DNA of 60,949 nucleotides from Rubrivivax sp. (GTDB lineage: Bacteria; Pseudomonadota; Gammaproteobacteria; Burkholderiales; Burkholderiaceae_C), in contig JAURZM010000034.1 in assembly GCA_030653385.1 (NCBI GenBank), positions 1 through 60,949 of the forward strand, in the 5' to 3' direction. This document shows positions 35,012 through 43,287 of the stretch, piece after piece (the stretch's first letter is position 1; every line of letters begins with the position of its first letter). The notes under the pieces are model-generated. The model ran no database searches. It saw nothing but the letters and a program-made list of their open reading frames with translations, and was not told where the DNA came from. The position numbers and the translations under genes are program-made.

Positions 35012-35099
35012 GGATCGACCGACAGACGCTGCCGGGAGTGGACATGCACTGCACGCGGCTGCGGTGGCGCCAATGGCGATGGCGCTAAGCTTGCAGGCT

Positions 35100-36389
35100 A
35101 TGGAACAAGCCGTCTTGCCGATGACCCCTGCCGCACAGCGGGACGCCCTGATAGACCGTTGGAAGGCCGATCCCCATGCGACGTACCGCACCTGGTTCCT
35201 GTGGGAAGAGCGCCTGAAGAACTTCCGCTCGATCCGGCGCGGCATCGGGCAGATCGTGCGCGAGATCGAGCGTGGAAGTTTCGGCAACGTCTATCGGGGC
35301 TCGACGCTGGAGACCGTCGTGTCGTCGATCGCTGAGCAGCGGCAGATCTTCAAGGGCGCGGATCACGCGTTCCTGTGGAAGCCCAAGCTGCGCATCCCGG
35401 ACATCTACGAGAACGCGGACAACCAGCGTGCTTTTGGCCGACTGTTGCACGCCTGCGACTGCTGCGACACCGCCGAGGCGGTGATCGATGCGATCCGCCG
35501 GCTTGATGCCCAGCAGGTCAAGGGCCTGGGGCCAGCGGTGGCCAACCTGCTTTACTTCATTCACCCGACACTCGTCGTCCCGTTCAACACCGCGATCGTG
35601 CGGGGCTACAACGCGCTGACCGGCAGCAACGTCAAGCTGGGGCGCTGGGACCATTACCTGTCGATGCGCGAAGGGGTCATGCGCCTGAACGCCGACCATC
35701 GCTCGCGCTTGTCCAACGACCTTGGCGCGGTCGCCGGCCTGCTGTTCGACGTCGGTTCCGGTCGCTTCGACGCCCCGCCCCGCGAGCGCGACCTGGATGC
35801 TGTCCTGGCCTGGCAGGCGGACCTTGCGCGGGTGCGCGAGGAGACGGCCGCACAGCACCGGCAGTGGGCGCTCGAACGCGAGAGCGACACCACACACACC
35901 GAGATCCAGGGTTGGCTGCGCGATCTCGGCCTCGGCCTGGGCTTCCAGGTGTGGATCGCGTCGAACGATCGCTCGCGCGACTACCTGGACGGACGACTCG
36001 GCGACGGCTGCCTCGAGTGTCTGCCCGTCGAGCTCGATGGCGCCGCGGACTCGGTACGCCTGATCGACGTGGTCTGGCTGGAGGCCGGCGGCGGGAGCGT
36101 TGCGGCCGCCTTCGAGGTCGAGCATTCGACCTCCATCTACTCAGGCATCGTGCGCATGCTGGACTTGGCGCTTGGCAGCGCGGTGGCGGCGAGCACCACG
36201 ATGTTCCTGGTTGCGCCCGACGAACGGCGCGACGAGGTGGCGCAGCAGTTGCGGCGCCCGGCTTTCTCTCGCGTGTCCGAACTCGGCATCCGCTATCTGC
36301 CTTACGGTGAACTGCGCTCGAACCGCGCTGCCATCAGCCGCTTCGGGACGGGTTTGAAGCCGCTCCTGGAGATCTCGCAGACCCTATGA
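35100..36389 (+). CDS. Hypothetical protein with nuclease-like C-terminal region
   Basis: About 429 residues; upstream in-frame starts at 35064-35079 are possible. The N-terminal half has QVKGLGPAVANLLYFIHPTLVVPFN in parts (about 140-165), like a helix-hairpin-helix of DNA glycosylases. The C-terminal half (about 280-400) has an Asp (LIDVVWLE), then AAFEVEHSTSIYSGIVRMLDL in parts, resembling the acidic core of restriction-endonuclease-like (PD-(D/E)XK) folds, though the usual Lys is replaced (EVE). An acidic linker with QADLARVREETAAQHRQWALERE in parts could be coiled coil. Function is unknown; a DNA-processing or defence role is only a suggestion. Confidence 0.6.
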   Translation: MEQAVLPMTPAAQRDALIDRWKADPHATYRTWFLWEERLKNFRSIRRGIGQIVREIERGSFGNVYRGSTLETVVSSIAEQRQIFKGADHAFLWKPKLRIPDIYENADNQRAFGRLLHACDCCDTAEAVIDAIRRLDAQQVKGLGPAVANLLYFIHPTLVVPFNTAIVRGYNALTGSNVKLGRWDHYLSMREGVMRLNADHRSRLSNDLGAVAGLLFDVGSGRFDAPPRERDLDAVLAWQADLARVREETAAQHRQWALERESDTTHTEIQGWLRDLGLGLGFQVWIASNDRSRDYLDGRLGDGCLECLPVELDGAADSVRLIDVVWLEAGGGSVAAAFEVEHSTSIYSGIVRMLDLALGSAVAASTTMFLVAPDERRDEVAQQLRRPAFSRVSELGIRYLPYGELRSNRAAISRFGTGLKPLLEISQTL

Positions 36390-36425
36390 GCAGGCACGTC
36401 GCCGCCAGTGACCGGCAATAGCGCG

Positions 36426-37241
36426 ATGAGCGTGTCGACACCATTGCTCGCAGACGCCCCCAACGATTCCGGTCAAGTGCGGCTCTACCTGTGGCCGCAC
36501 CGCCTCCTCTACATCGGGCCTGGTCCCTGTACACGATCGCATCGCCATCATGCTGCCCAGATCTGCTGGGGGGTCGGGGGTACGCTGCGTTCGCGCGCTG
36601 AGCCTCAGGGTCAGTGGGAGGAGTGGAACGGGTTTCTCGTCCTGCCCGACCGACCGCACGCTTTCGATGCCACGGGGGCAACCGTGGCAATGCTCTTCAT
36701 GGAGTCCGAGGGTTCCGAGTACGCCTCCATGAGGGCACGGTCTGGCTCGGACGACGGCATCACGCCGTTCGAGCCGTCGCAACAGGCGGCCTTGGGATTG
36801 GCGACACTCGCGGCAGAAGGTGGTGCCATCGACGAAGCGGATGCGATATGCAGAGCATGGCTCGGTCTGGGCAGCATCGCCCCGCGCATCCTTGACCGAG
36901 ACGCTCGGCTTGCGCGTGCCCTACAACTGCTGCAGGCGAGTATTGACCGACCTGTGCGACTGCAGTCGCTGGCGGACGCGCTGCACGTCTCGTCGAGCTG
37001 GCTGAGCCACCGGTTTGTCGAAGAGACGGGCGTACCGCTGCGTCGGTATGTCATTTGGATGCGGCTGCGACGAGCGGTGGAGGCCGTTCTTCAGGGGGCT
37101 ACCTGGACCGAGGCTGCTCATGCAGTCGGTTTCAGCGACTCGGCGCACCTGTCGCGCTCCTTCCGAGACAACTTCGGCATTGCGCCCTCTTCGCTGGTCG
37201 GTCGCCGGGATCAGATCTCGGTCTGTTTCGACAAGGGGTGA
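36426..37241 (+). CDS. AraC family transcriptional regulator
   Basis: A 271-residue protein. The C-terminal ~100 residues hold two helix-turn-helix motifs: VRLQSLADALHVSSSWLSHRF in parts (about 180-200) and TWTEAAHAVGFSDSAHLSRSFRDNFG in parts (about 229-254), ending in PSSL as in AraC proteins. The N-terminal half is a cupin-like sensor (RSHRHHAAQICWGVGG, about 36-51) whose paired His residues may bind ligand or metal. An alternative GTG start lies at 36408. The 3' end overlaps the opposite-strand alpha/beta hydrolase gene by 31 nt. Confidence 0.88.
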   Translation: MSVSTPLLADAPNDSGQVRLYLWPHRLLYIGPGPCTRSHRHHAAQICWGVGGTLRSRAEPQGQWEEWNGFLVLPDRPHAFDATGATVAMLFMESEGSEYASMRARSGSDDGITPFEPSQQAALGLATLAAEGGAIDEADAICRAWLGLGSIAPRILDRDARLARALQLLQASIDRPVRLQSLADALHVSSSWLSHRFVEETGVPLRRYVIWMRLRRAVEAVLQGATWTEAAHAVGFSDSAHLSRSFRDNFGIAPSSLVGRRDQISVCFDKG

Positions 37242-38122
37242 CGGACAGTCTCGGGTCGCTTGAGGCGCGTCGCCACGAAGCGCCGGACCGCATGTGCCAC
37301 GGCGGTTGGCTGATCTTCGGTCACAAACGGCCCGGAGTCCTCGATCACTTCGACGGCGGCGTCGGGAAACAAGCTTGCCAACCGATGGGCGTGCTCCAGC
37401 GGAAAGAATCGGCGTCGCTCGCGAGCCCACGCTAACAACACCGGACGTGGGAACGAACGCAGGCGCTTGGCCACATCCACTGTATACCTGGGGTCGATGG
37501 CGCGGACGAGAGCCGCGAAATTGCTTCGTGTTCCCGTGCGCTCTCGCAGGGGGGCGGTGTAGGAACACATGATGTCGGCCGGAATGGCCCTTTCGGTCAG
37601 CAGCCCAAAGGCGATGGGCAGTCGTTGTACCCAGCGCCAGCGCAAGGTCTGCGCCAGCGCCCACAGACCCCAGGACGTTCGCCCAAACAGTCGCAGGTGC
37701 CGATTCGGAAGCGGGACGAAGTTGTCGAATGCATCGCAGGGTGTCAACACGAGGCCTGCTATCCGCTCGGGACGGTCGGCGACGACATGCTGAGCGACGG
37801 CACCTCCCGTGTCGTTGGCTACGAGCACCACTTGGTCGAGACCGGCTGCGGCCAGGAACCCGTCGACCATTGCAGCAATGCCCGGTAGGGAAAAGTCGGT
37901 ACCCGGATGCATGACGAGGGCATGCGCGCCAAGCGGCCAGTCGGGCGTGATGCAGCGGTGATCTTGCGCCAAGTCCGCGACGACGCCGCGCCACACGTCT
38001 CCGTTGGCGATGATTCCGTGCAGAAACACGATCGTGGCGCCAGCGCCTGTGACGCGGTACTCGATCGGGCCTTCTGGAATGTGAAGGATGTGGCGCTCGC
38101 CGAGTACGGGTGAAATGGACAT
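37211..38122 (-). CDS. Alpha/beta hydrolase (haloalkane dehalogenase/epoxide hydrolase-like)
   Basis: A 303-residue enzyme. The oxyanion-hole motif is VFLHGIIANGDVW (about 32-44) and the nucleophile elbow is VANDTGGAVAQH (about 101-112), with Asp as nucleophile, as in dehalogenases and epoxide hydrolases rather than Ser esterases. A late acidic residue and a C-terminal His region (SGPFVTEDQP) are less clear; the usual catalytic His is not obvious, so activity is uncertain. It follows the molybdoenzyme gene by 43 nt and probably shares its transcript, converging with the AraC gene. Confidence 0.8.
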   Translation of the reverse strand: MSISPVLGERHILHIPEGPIEYRVTGAGATIVFLHGIIANGDVWRGVVADLAQDHRCITPDWPLGAHALVMHPGTDFSLPGIAAMVDGFLAAAGLDQVVLVANDTGGAVAQHVVADRPERIAGLVLTPCDAFDNFVPLPNRHLRLFGRTSWGLWALAQTLRWRWVQRLPIAFGLLTERAIPADIMCSYTAPLRERTGTRSNFAALVRAIDPRYTVDVAKRLRSFPRPVLLAWARERRRFFPLEHAHRLASLFPDAAVEVIEDSGPFVTEDQPTAVAHAVRRFVATRLKRPETVRHPLSKQTEI

Positions 38123-38165
38123 GAGGATCTTTGCGAGGGAGTCGAGACGTCGGACTGGAGTGCCG

Positions 38166-39719
38166 CTAGCGATCGCGGCTCTGGCGCCACGAAGTGATGC
38201 CGGCCCATGCCAAGAGCCATCTCTCGCGTGCCTGCGACGCGAGCCACCAGCTGATTTGGCGTGTCTGCGGGGTGCATGCCGGTGTCACATCCACCGCGAC
38301 GCGGTGATACCCGCGTGCGCCGTCGGGGTAGGGAGCCGCAGGCACGCTGCACTGCACACCGTCTCGACCCCAGGCTCGGGCCTCGAGCGTGTGGCGACCG
38401 GGCGTTGCGTCCCAAGGTGCTTGCCAATGGACCCACGCGTTGGGGCCGAGCGCCGTGGCGAGCGCGCAAGCCCGCCATGGTCCGCCATCGACTCGCAACT
38501 CGACCTTCACGAGGCCATGAGGAGGGCTCCAGGCGACCCCTGCGATGATCTGCGGGCCCGGCGCGAGCATTGCAGAGTGGGTCGGGACGTCGATCCTGGC
38601 GTTCGGCGTCATTCGCGATGGGCGTCGCGGCCAGCCTTTGCGCTCAGCGTAGTCGATCGCCCCGTCGAAGCGAGTGACTTCTACCGACGCTAGCCACTTG
38701 ATGTTTGCGTCGTATCCGTGGATGCCGGGCACAAGCATCCGGACGGGAGCACCGTGCTCGCGTCTGAGCGGTGTGCCGTTCATTGCGTAAACCAAGAGCG
38801 GCTCGAAGCCCTGCTCGAGCAAGGACACGCTCAATCCGGCGGAGAACCCGTCCACCGCGTGGAATCGGACGTGGTCCGCGTCCTCGAACGCTCCGGCGCG
38901 CGCGAGCAAGTCACTTAACCGCACGCCTTGCCACCGGGCGTTTCCCACGAAGGGCCCCCCAACCGGGTTGTGCACACACATGAGAACCGCATCCACCTCG
39001 CAGGATGGCATCGTCAGCAACTCGGCGAATGTCAGTGTGCGTGGGCGCTCGACAAGTCCCGTCACCGCGAGCCTCCAACGTGGTATGTCCACGTTCGGCG
39101 CGGGAAACGTCACATCGGTCACGAAGAATCGATCGACGGGAGTAATCAACTCGGACACGCCCGGAATTTCCAGGACAGCCGATCGGGGAGCCGGTGGCAG
39201 GACAACTGGCGGCGCGGGAAGAGACATAGGCCCTCCACGCCGTTGTCGTCGGATTCGACGGAGGGTCATCGCGAGCCCTGCGAACACGAGTCCAAGCATG
39301 AGGGAGGCGACGGCACCGAGCCAGATTGCCAGCAGGCCTGCGGCCAGCGCCAGCGAACCGAGAGTGATGGCCGCGGTGCGTGAGAGCTCGGTGCGGCGCC
39401 ATAGCGCGCAAAGCCCGACGGACCCAGACAACAGCAGTGCCGCCGCGAGCGCTGCCTTTCCCGCGAACGAAGCAAGCGCCGGAAGACCAACACCGAGCAA
39501 GACCAGGGTGGCAAGAATTGCCGGCTTGTCAGCGCGACGCAATAGCGCAATACCCACGTCGATCAGGGGCGTTGGCAATGCGTCGATCAGCCACTTGCCG
39601 ATCGCTCGCAGGGGTGAGGTGTGGGTCCCATGGACCGCCGCCACGAACTCGCCGGCCGTCAGCTGCATGAAGGCTGCTCCAACCCCTAGCACCCAAGCGT
39701 CGGACCAAGAAGGCAGCAT
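38166..39719 (-). CDS. Membrane-anchored sulfite-oxidase-like molybdopterin oxidoreductase
   Basis: A 517-residue fusion. Residues 1-165 hold about five hydrophobic helices ending in a basic RRIRRQRRGG. The remainder is an oxidoreductase molybdopterin-binding domain: VDRFFVTD (about 203), the Mo-coordinating Cys in DAVLMCVHNPVGG (about 253-265), LLARAGAFEDADHVRFH and LVPGIHGYDANIKWL (about 343-357). A C-terminal Mo-co dimerisation-like domain follows (VKVELRVDGGPW, about 418). The enzyme would act outside the membrane on sulfite- or sulfoxide-type substrates, unknown here. It is divergent from the copK operon across a 234-nt region. Confidence 0.88.
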   Translation of the reverse strand: MLPSWSDAWVLGVGAAFMQLTAGEFVAAVHGTHTSPLRAIGKWLIDALPTPLIDVGIALLRRADKPAILATLVLLGVGLPALASFAGKAALAAALLLSGSVGLCALWRRTELSRTAAITLGSLALAAGLLAIWLGAVASLMLGLVFAGLAMTLRRIRRQRRGGPMSLPAPPVVLPPAPRSAVLEIPGVSELITPVDRFFVTDVTFPAPNVDIPRWRLAVTGLVERPRTLTFAELLTMPSCEVDAVLMCVHNPVGGPFVGNARWQGVRLSDLLARAGAFEDADHVRFHAVDGFSAGLSVSLLEQGFEPLLVYAMNGTPLRREHGAPVRMLVPGIHGYDANIKWLASVEVTRFDGAIDYAERKGWPRRPSRMTPNARIDVPTHSAMLAPGPQIIAGVAWSPPHGLVKVELRVDGGPWRACALATALGPNAWVHWQAPWDATPGRHTLEARAWGRDGVQCSVPAAPYPDGARGYHRVAVDVTPACTPQTRQISWWLASQARERWLLAWAGITSWRQSRDR

Positions 39720-39830
39720 TTCGTCACTTGCGTATTGAGGATGCCTGCGAGCGTGCCCTAGCCAGGCGTTCTAGGCTTGAAGAAACTGGCAGATGTGCGG
39801 CGCGGGGGAGGGGGGTCTGGCAGCGGCCGA

Positions 39831-39848
39831 GATTACGCAACCGTAATG
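39831..39848 (+). promoter_or_regulatory. CusR/CopR-type copper box upstream of copK (site A)
   Basis: GATTACGCAACCGTAATG contains the perfect arms ATTACG/CGTAAT around CAAC. It fits the window-wide pattern GATNAC-N6-GTNATC except for the last base. It lies exactly 50 nt upstream of TAGAGT (39881-39886), a -10-like hexamer, the same distance as at the 42593 and 51090 sites. The E. coli CusR box core is ATGACAANNTTGTCAT, with identical spacing of half-sites. Confidence 0.7.
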
Positions 39849-39890
39849 TCGCCGTCGGGCGTTCGTCCGTTGCGGCTCCCTAGAGTGCGT

Positions 39891-39910
39891 GTCATGCCAA
39901 TTGGCATGAC
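39891..39910. promoter_or_regulatory. 20-bp perfect palindrome between the -10 element and copK
   Basis: GTCATGCCAATTGGCATGAC is a perfect inverted repeat starting 4 nt after the TAGAGT hexamer, thus at or near the predicted transcription start and about 45 nt before the copK ATG. Position and symmetry suggest a repressor operator or an RNA stem at the 5' end. The other two promoters with the same -10 arrangement lack it. Confidence 0.55.
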
Positions 39911-39953
39911 GTCGAGGGGCGCGATGCCCCGCTGTACTAGGAAAGGATCGATC

Positions 39954-40247
39954 ATGAAGTCAACCCTGTCCATTCTGGCCATCGCGATTGCGGCCGTCGG
40001 GGCTTCCCTGCCCGCCTTGGCGCGTGATGCCCTGCCGCAGGCCACGCAACAGGCGCTGGCGCTGAAGGACGGTTCGACGCTGTACGTCTTCAAGGACGGC
40101 AAGATGGCCAAGGAAGACCGCTACGGTCGTGCCGCCTACCTGAAGCAAGGTGAGACTCTCGAGTTGGCCGACGGCCGGAAGGTCACGGCGGTCGGCAACG
40201 AGGTGGCTCGGCTGGACGGCCTGCTCAACGACGGGCATCGGAACTGA
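39954..40247 (+). CDS. copK: CopK family periplasmic copper protein (copy 1)
   Basis: A 97-residue protein with signal peptide (ILAIAIAAVGASLPALA) and a mature beta-rich domain of about 74 residues. It follows CopK of Cupriavidus metallidurans: LKDGSTLYVFKDGKMAKEDRYG (in parts) corresponds to LQDGSKVHVFKDGKMGMENKFG (in parts), then LADGRKVTAVGNEVARLDGLL and the GH near the end. Most Met residues that form the Cu(I) thioether site in C. metallidurans CopK are missing; only one Met remains in the mature chain. A GGAAAGGA ribosome site precedes ATG. First gene of the copK-cupredoxin-cusF operon. Confidence 0.85.
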   Translation: MKSTLSILAIAIAAVGASLPALARDALPQATQQALALKDGSTLYVFKDGKMAKEDRYGRAAYLKQGETLELADGRKVTAVGNEVARLDGLLNDGHRN

Positions 40248-40294
40248 GGCCCGGCGCTCTAGGCTCGCCCTCAAAGGTCCATCGAGAAACACCC

Positions 40295-40798
40295 ATGAAC
40301 ACATTCGGCAAGACCGGCGTACTGTCGGCACTTGTGCTCGCTGCGTCCGCAGCGATGGCAGGGATCGGCCACGGCAGCAGCCCCGTCGGCGAACCCGGCG
40401 AAGCGGCCCAAGCCACCCGCACCGTCGAGGTCGACATGACCGACAACATGCGCTTCACGCCGGGCGAGATCTCGGTGCGACAGGGCGAGACGGTCCGCTT
40501 CGTCGTGAAGAATTCCGGAGCGGTCAAGCACGAGCTGGTGCTTGGCACGCCCGAGGAACTGAGGGCGCACTACGCGTTGATGTTGAAGACGCCGGGCATG
40601 GAACATGCCGACGACAACATGGTCAGCGTGGCGCCCGGCATGGCCGGGGAAGTCGTGTGGCGCTTCACCAAGGCAGGCAATGTGCACTTCGCTTGCCTGC
40701 AACCCGGCCATTACGACGCCGGCATGAAGGGCCTCGTGAAGGTCGCGCAGCCGGCCGGCGCCTCCAAGTCCGACGGCCATGGCACCCACAAGCACTGA
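40295..40798 (+). CDS. CopI-like periplasmic cupredoxin
   Basis: A 167-residue protein: signal peptide to about residue 22, then a single cupredoxin domain. The type 1 copper ligands are visible as His in VKHELVLGTPEEL (about 87), and Cys, His and Met in FACLQPGHYDAGMKG (about 132-146). The DNMRFTPGEISVRQGETVRFVVKNSG (in parts) strand pair is typical. CopI proteins in Rubrivivax and Cupriavidus are periplasmic copper-tolerance cupredoxins. A His-rich tail (DGHGTHKH) adds possible copper ligands. The ATG is 47 nt downstream of copK. Confidence 0.88.
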   Translation: MNTFGKTGVLSALVLAASAAMAGIGHGSSPVGEPGEAAQATRTVEVDMTDNMRFTPGEISVRQGETVRFVVKNSGAVKHELVLGTPEELRAHYALMLKTPGMEHADDNMVSVAPGMAGEVVWRFTKAGNVHFACLQPGHYDAGMKGLVKVAQPAGASKSDGHGTHKH

Positions 40799-40891
40799 GT
40801 GACGGTCGTCACGGTATGGCGGCGGCGCGCGGCACTTGCCGGCGCCCGGCGCCCGCAGCAGTTTTTTCTCACATCCCTACGGAGCTATCAA

Positions 40892-41257
40892 ATGAAGACC
40901 TTCAAGCCCCTCCTTGTCGCCCTGGCCTTTGCCGCCTCGGCGCCGTTCGCGATCAGTGCCCACGCCCAGGCGATGGACCACAGCAAGATGGGCGGCACGA
41001 ACATGCCCGGCATGAAGATGGACGGCATGCCCGCCTCGATGACCGAGGGCGAGGTGCGCAGGATCGACAAGGAAGCCAGGAAGATCACACTCAAGCACGG
41101 CGACATCAAGAACCTGGACATGCCCGGCATGACCATGGTGTTCCAGGTCAAGGATGCCGCGCTGCTGGACAAGGTCAAGGCCGGTGACAAGGTGGTGTTC
41201 ACCGCCGAGAAGGCCGACGGAGCCATCGTCGTCACCGCGATTGAGGCTGCGAAGTAG
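40892..41257 (+). CDS. cusF: CusF-like periplasmic copper-binding protein
   Basis: A 121-residue protein with a signal peptide (to about residue 26), a short Met-rich linker (MDHSKMGGTNMPGMKMDGMP) and a CusF-type OB-fold domain (about 50-121). CusF binds Cu(I) through His, two Met and a stacking Trp. Here the His (LKHGDI) and Met pair (MPGMTMVF) are kept, but the Trp position is Met (LDMPGM rather than xxWPxM). It probably delivers copper to the CusCBA pump encoded further downstream. It is third in the copK operon. Confidence 0.9.
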   Translation: MKTFKPLLVALAFAASAPFAISAHAQAMDHSKMGGTNMPGMKMDGMPASMTEGEVRRIDKEARKITLKHGDIKNLDMPGMTMVFQVKDAALLDKVKAGDKVVFTAEKADGAIVVTAIEAAK

Positions 41258-41423
41258 CTCGAGAAGATCGAGTGCCCTGTCCACGCGAGCAGTCCGGCGG
41301 TGCGACGGCCGTGACGCAGTGGCGTGCTGCGCTATGTCTTCGGTTCTGCGGCGGCCGACGGCGGCACAACATGACGCTCCCGCGTACTGCGCATCTGTGT
41401 TCCGGCTTGCAGTTCGATGGGTC

Positions 41424-41441
41424 GATGACGAGTCCGTCATC
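41424..41441. promoter_or_regulatory. CusR/CopR-type copper box upstream of the flavoprotein gene (site B)
   Basis: GATGACGAGTCCGTCATC is a full match to GATNAC-N6-GTNATC with 7-bp arms around AGTC. It shares 16 of 18 positions with the site at 42593. It lies 93 nt before the ATG at 41534. Unlike the other three sites, no TAGANT hexamer is found 50 nt away; the nearest candidate is TGTAGT at 41457. Confidence 0.65.
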
Positions 41442-41533
41442 TGGTGGTCACCCATCTGTAGTGTGCGCGCCGGCAGGATGCACGTTTTTTGGTTGTGCGG
41501 GGCCGGCGGCGCCGCCGTCCGCCGCCATCCAGC

Positions 41534-42460
41534 ATGATCGAGGCAACAGACCTTCTCAGCGCGTCAGTCATCGGCGGAGATACTCTCGACTGTGTCGTGA
41601 TTGGTGGGGGACCCGCCGGACTGGCTGCAGCCATTCATCTCCGACGGCATGGGCGCGGCGTGCGCTTGGTGGACGCAGGTGCCAGCCGGGCGCAGCGCAT
41701 CGCGCGTGCCCTCAACGTTGCCGGATATCCCGATGGCGTGGTCGGTGGACATCTGCTTGAGCGGATGCGACAACACTTGCGCGCAGCGGGCGGGCACGTC
41801 ACCTACGATTCGGTCGAAGGAATACGACGTTGCTCGGACGGCAGGCTCTTGGTCCGGCTGAGGCATGGAACGCTCCTGGCGCGCAACGTCATCTTGTGTG
41901 CCGGGGCCACGGATCCGCCGATCGGATTGCCTGGAATCGACGACGTGGCGTCGGCGAAACTACTGCGGCGCTGCGCGTGGCAGCATGGAGTCGACGATCT
42001 CTTCGGGAAGCGTGTCGGCGTGCTGGGCGACTCGCTCCTCGACGTGCCTGGCACAGCCGATCTGCGGAAGGTGTGTGCGGAGGCGAGGTTCATCGAGATC
42101 GACAGCGCAGCCGGGAAGGCTGATTACTCGCCATGCCATGCCGGACTCGAGCGTGTGCCCGGCGTCGGACGCCATGTCGCGTTGACTCACAACAAGGCCA
42201 TCCTCGTGACATGCGACGATGGTCGGGTCCATGAGTTCGACTTGCTGCTTGCAGCATTCGACGCGCAGCCGCGAACGTACCTGGCGAATCAACTGGCTGT
42301 TCGGCTCGACGTGCATGGCGCAATCGCGATCGGCCCGACCGGACTCACGAGTGCAGACAATGTGTACGCCGCAGGCGACGTGGCGGGAGGATCGTGCCAG
42401 ATTGACGTTGCCATCGGCCAGGCAGCGGTAGCCGCCGCAGCCGTGCACGACAGCTTGTAG
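41534..42460 (+). CDS. Thioredoxin-reductase-like FAD oxidoreductase lacking the redox CxxC
   Basis: A 308-residue protein. The FAD-binding GGGPAGLAAAIHLRRHG (about 25-41) and the C-terminal AAGDVAGGSCQIDVAIGQAAVAA (in parts, about 278-300) place it in the thioredoxin reductase/AhpF superfamily. The second dinucleotide motif is degenerate (GVLGDSLLDV), and the catalytic CATC disulfide region reads RCAWQHGVDD, so the usual dithiol chemistry is not possible. It may be a ferredoxin-NADP reductase-like or otherwise altered flavoenzyme. GC content is lower than neighbouring genes. A copper box precedes it. Confidence 0.8.
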   Translation: MIEATDLLSASVIGGDTLDCVVIGGGPAGLAAAIHLRRHGRGVRLVDAGASRAQRIARALNVAGYPDGVVGGHLLERMRQHLRAAGGHVTYDSVEGIRRCSDGRLLVRLRHGTLLARNVILCAGATDPPIGLPGIDDVASAKLLRRCAWQHGVDDLFGKRVGVLGDSLLDVPGTADLRKVCAEARFIEIDSAAGKADYSPCHAGLERVPGVGRHVALTHNKAILVTCDDGRVHEFDLLLAAFDAQPRTYLANQLAVRLDVHGAIAIGPTGLTSADNVYAAGDVAGGSCQIDVAIGQAAVAAAAVHDSL

Positions 42461-42592
42461 ATTTCAGTTTGGGTCTTTTCGCCGCCTTCGCGGAGGCCCC
42501 AAGAGGTCGCCAAGTTCGCGCAACCGCCTGGAGGGCATCGGGTTGAACCGTCGGAAGGTGGCGAGGGGATCGTGCTTCTGTGGCTGGCGTGC

Positions 42593-42610
42593 GATGACGA
42601 GTGTGTCATC
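42593..42610 (+). promoter_or_regulatory. CusR/CopR-type copper box upstream of the 42700 gene (site C)
   Basis: GATGACGAGTGTGTCATC lies inside an 8-bp-arm inverted repeat (GCGATGAC at 42591-42598, GTCATCGC at 42605-42612). TAGAGT at 42643-42648 lies exactly 50 nt from the box start, as at site A. A predicted start near 42655 would give a leader of about 45 nt with the AAGGAG ribosome site at 42689-42694. Confidence 0.72.
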
Positions 42611-42699
42611 GCGGCGTCGGTCTGCGGTTGGTGATGGCTTCTTAGAGTGTTCCTCGTGCGCGCCGTCGCGCACGCCATTAGATGCCGTAAGGAGCTTCC

Positions 42700-43137
42700 A
42701 TGAACACATACATAAGCCGCACAGCGCACGCGCTGAAGAACCCGATTCTTGCGGCAACGATTGCCGGCCTCGGGCTATTCCCGGTACAGGGCGCCGCTAA
42801 GGATTCGCCTTTGGCGACCTACAGATGCGTGGTTTCGGGGCAAGCAAATCAGTGCCATCCGTCCGAGTCGACGTCCGATGTTCGGATCGAGAAGCAGTTC
42901 GTGCTCGGGCCCTATGCGCGCTACCTCGTCTATCGGGGTGAAAGCACGCGCGCCGCGGCCACCAGAGCCCAAGCCCTTGGCGAGCAGACCGCTGAGCGAA
43001 CGGTGAGGATCACGAGGAGAGAACTCGATGCCTTCCAGCGATACCAGCGTGCCGTCGGGGGATTCGCGGAGTCGGACCACATCTACGAGACGGTTTCTGA
43101 GGTGCCAGTTGACGCCAGCGCCATCCGTTCTGACTAA
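42700..43137 (+). CDS. Secreted protein of unknown function under a copper box
   Basis: A 145-residue protein. Signal peptide likely residues 1-32 (hydrophobic ILAATIAGLGLFPVQGAA). The mature part begins KDSPLATYRCVVSGQANQCHP, with two Cys 11 apart that could form a disulfide or bind metal, followed by an amphipathic region (FVLGPYARYLVYRGE) and an acidic C-terminus. No family recognised. A good ribosome site and the copper box 107 nt upstream support a real, copper-regulated gene. Confidence 0.7.
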   Translation: MNTYISRTAHALKNPILAATIAGLGLFPVQGAAKDSPLATYRCVVSGQANQCHPSESTSDVRIEKQFVLGPYARYLVYRGESTRAAATRAQALGEQTAERTVRITRRELDAFQRYQRAVGGFAESDHIYETVSEVPVDASAIRSD

Positions 43138-43287
43138 CTGCAGTCTCGTCCAGTGCGCATGATGGCCGAGTCGATGCACGCACGGATCCCGGATGCCCGT
43201 GCCAGCCCGATCCGCGCCTTGACGATCCTCAAACCGGCGTCCAGCCGCAAGATGCATACTCAATCAAATTCTTGAACTCGACTGCTC

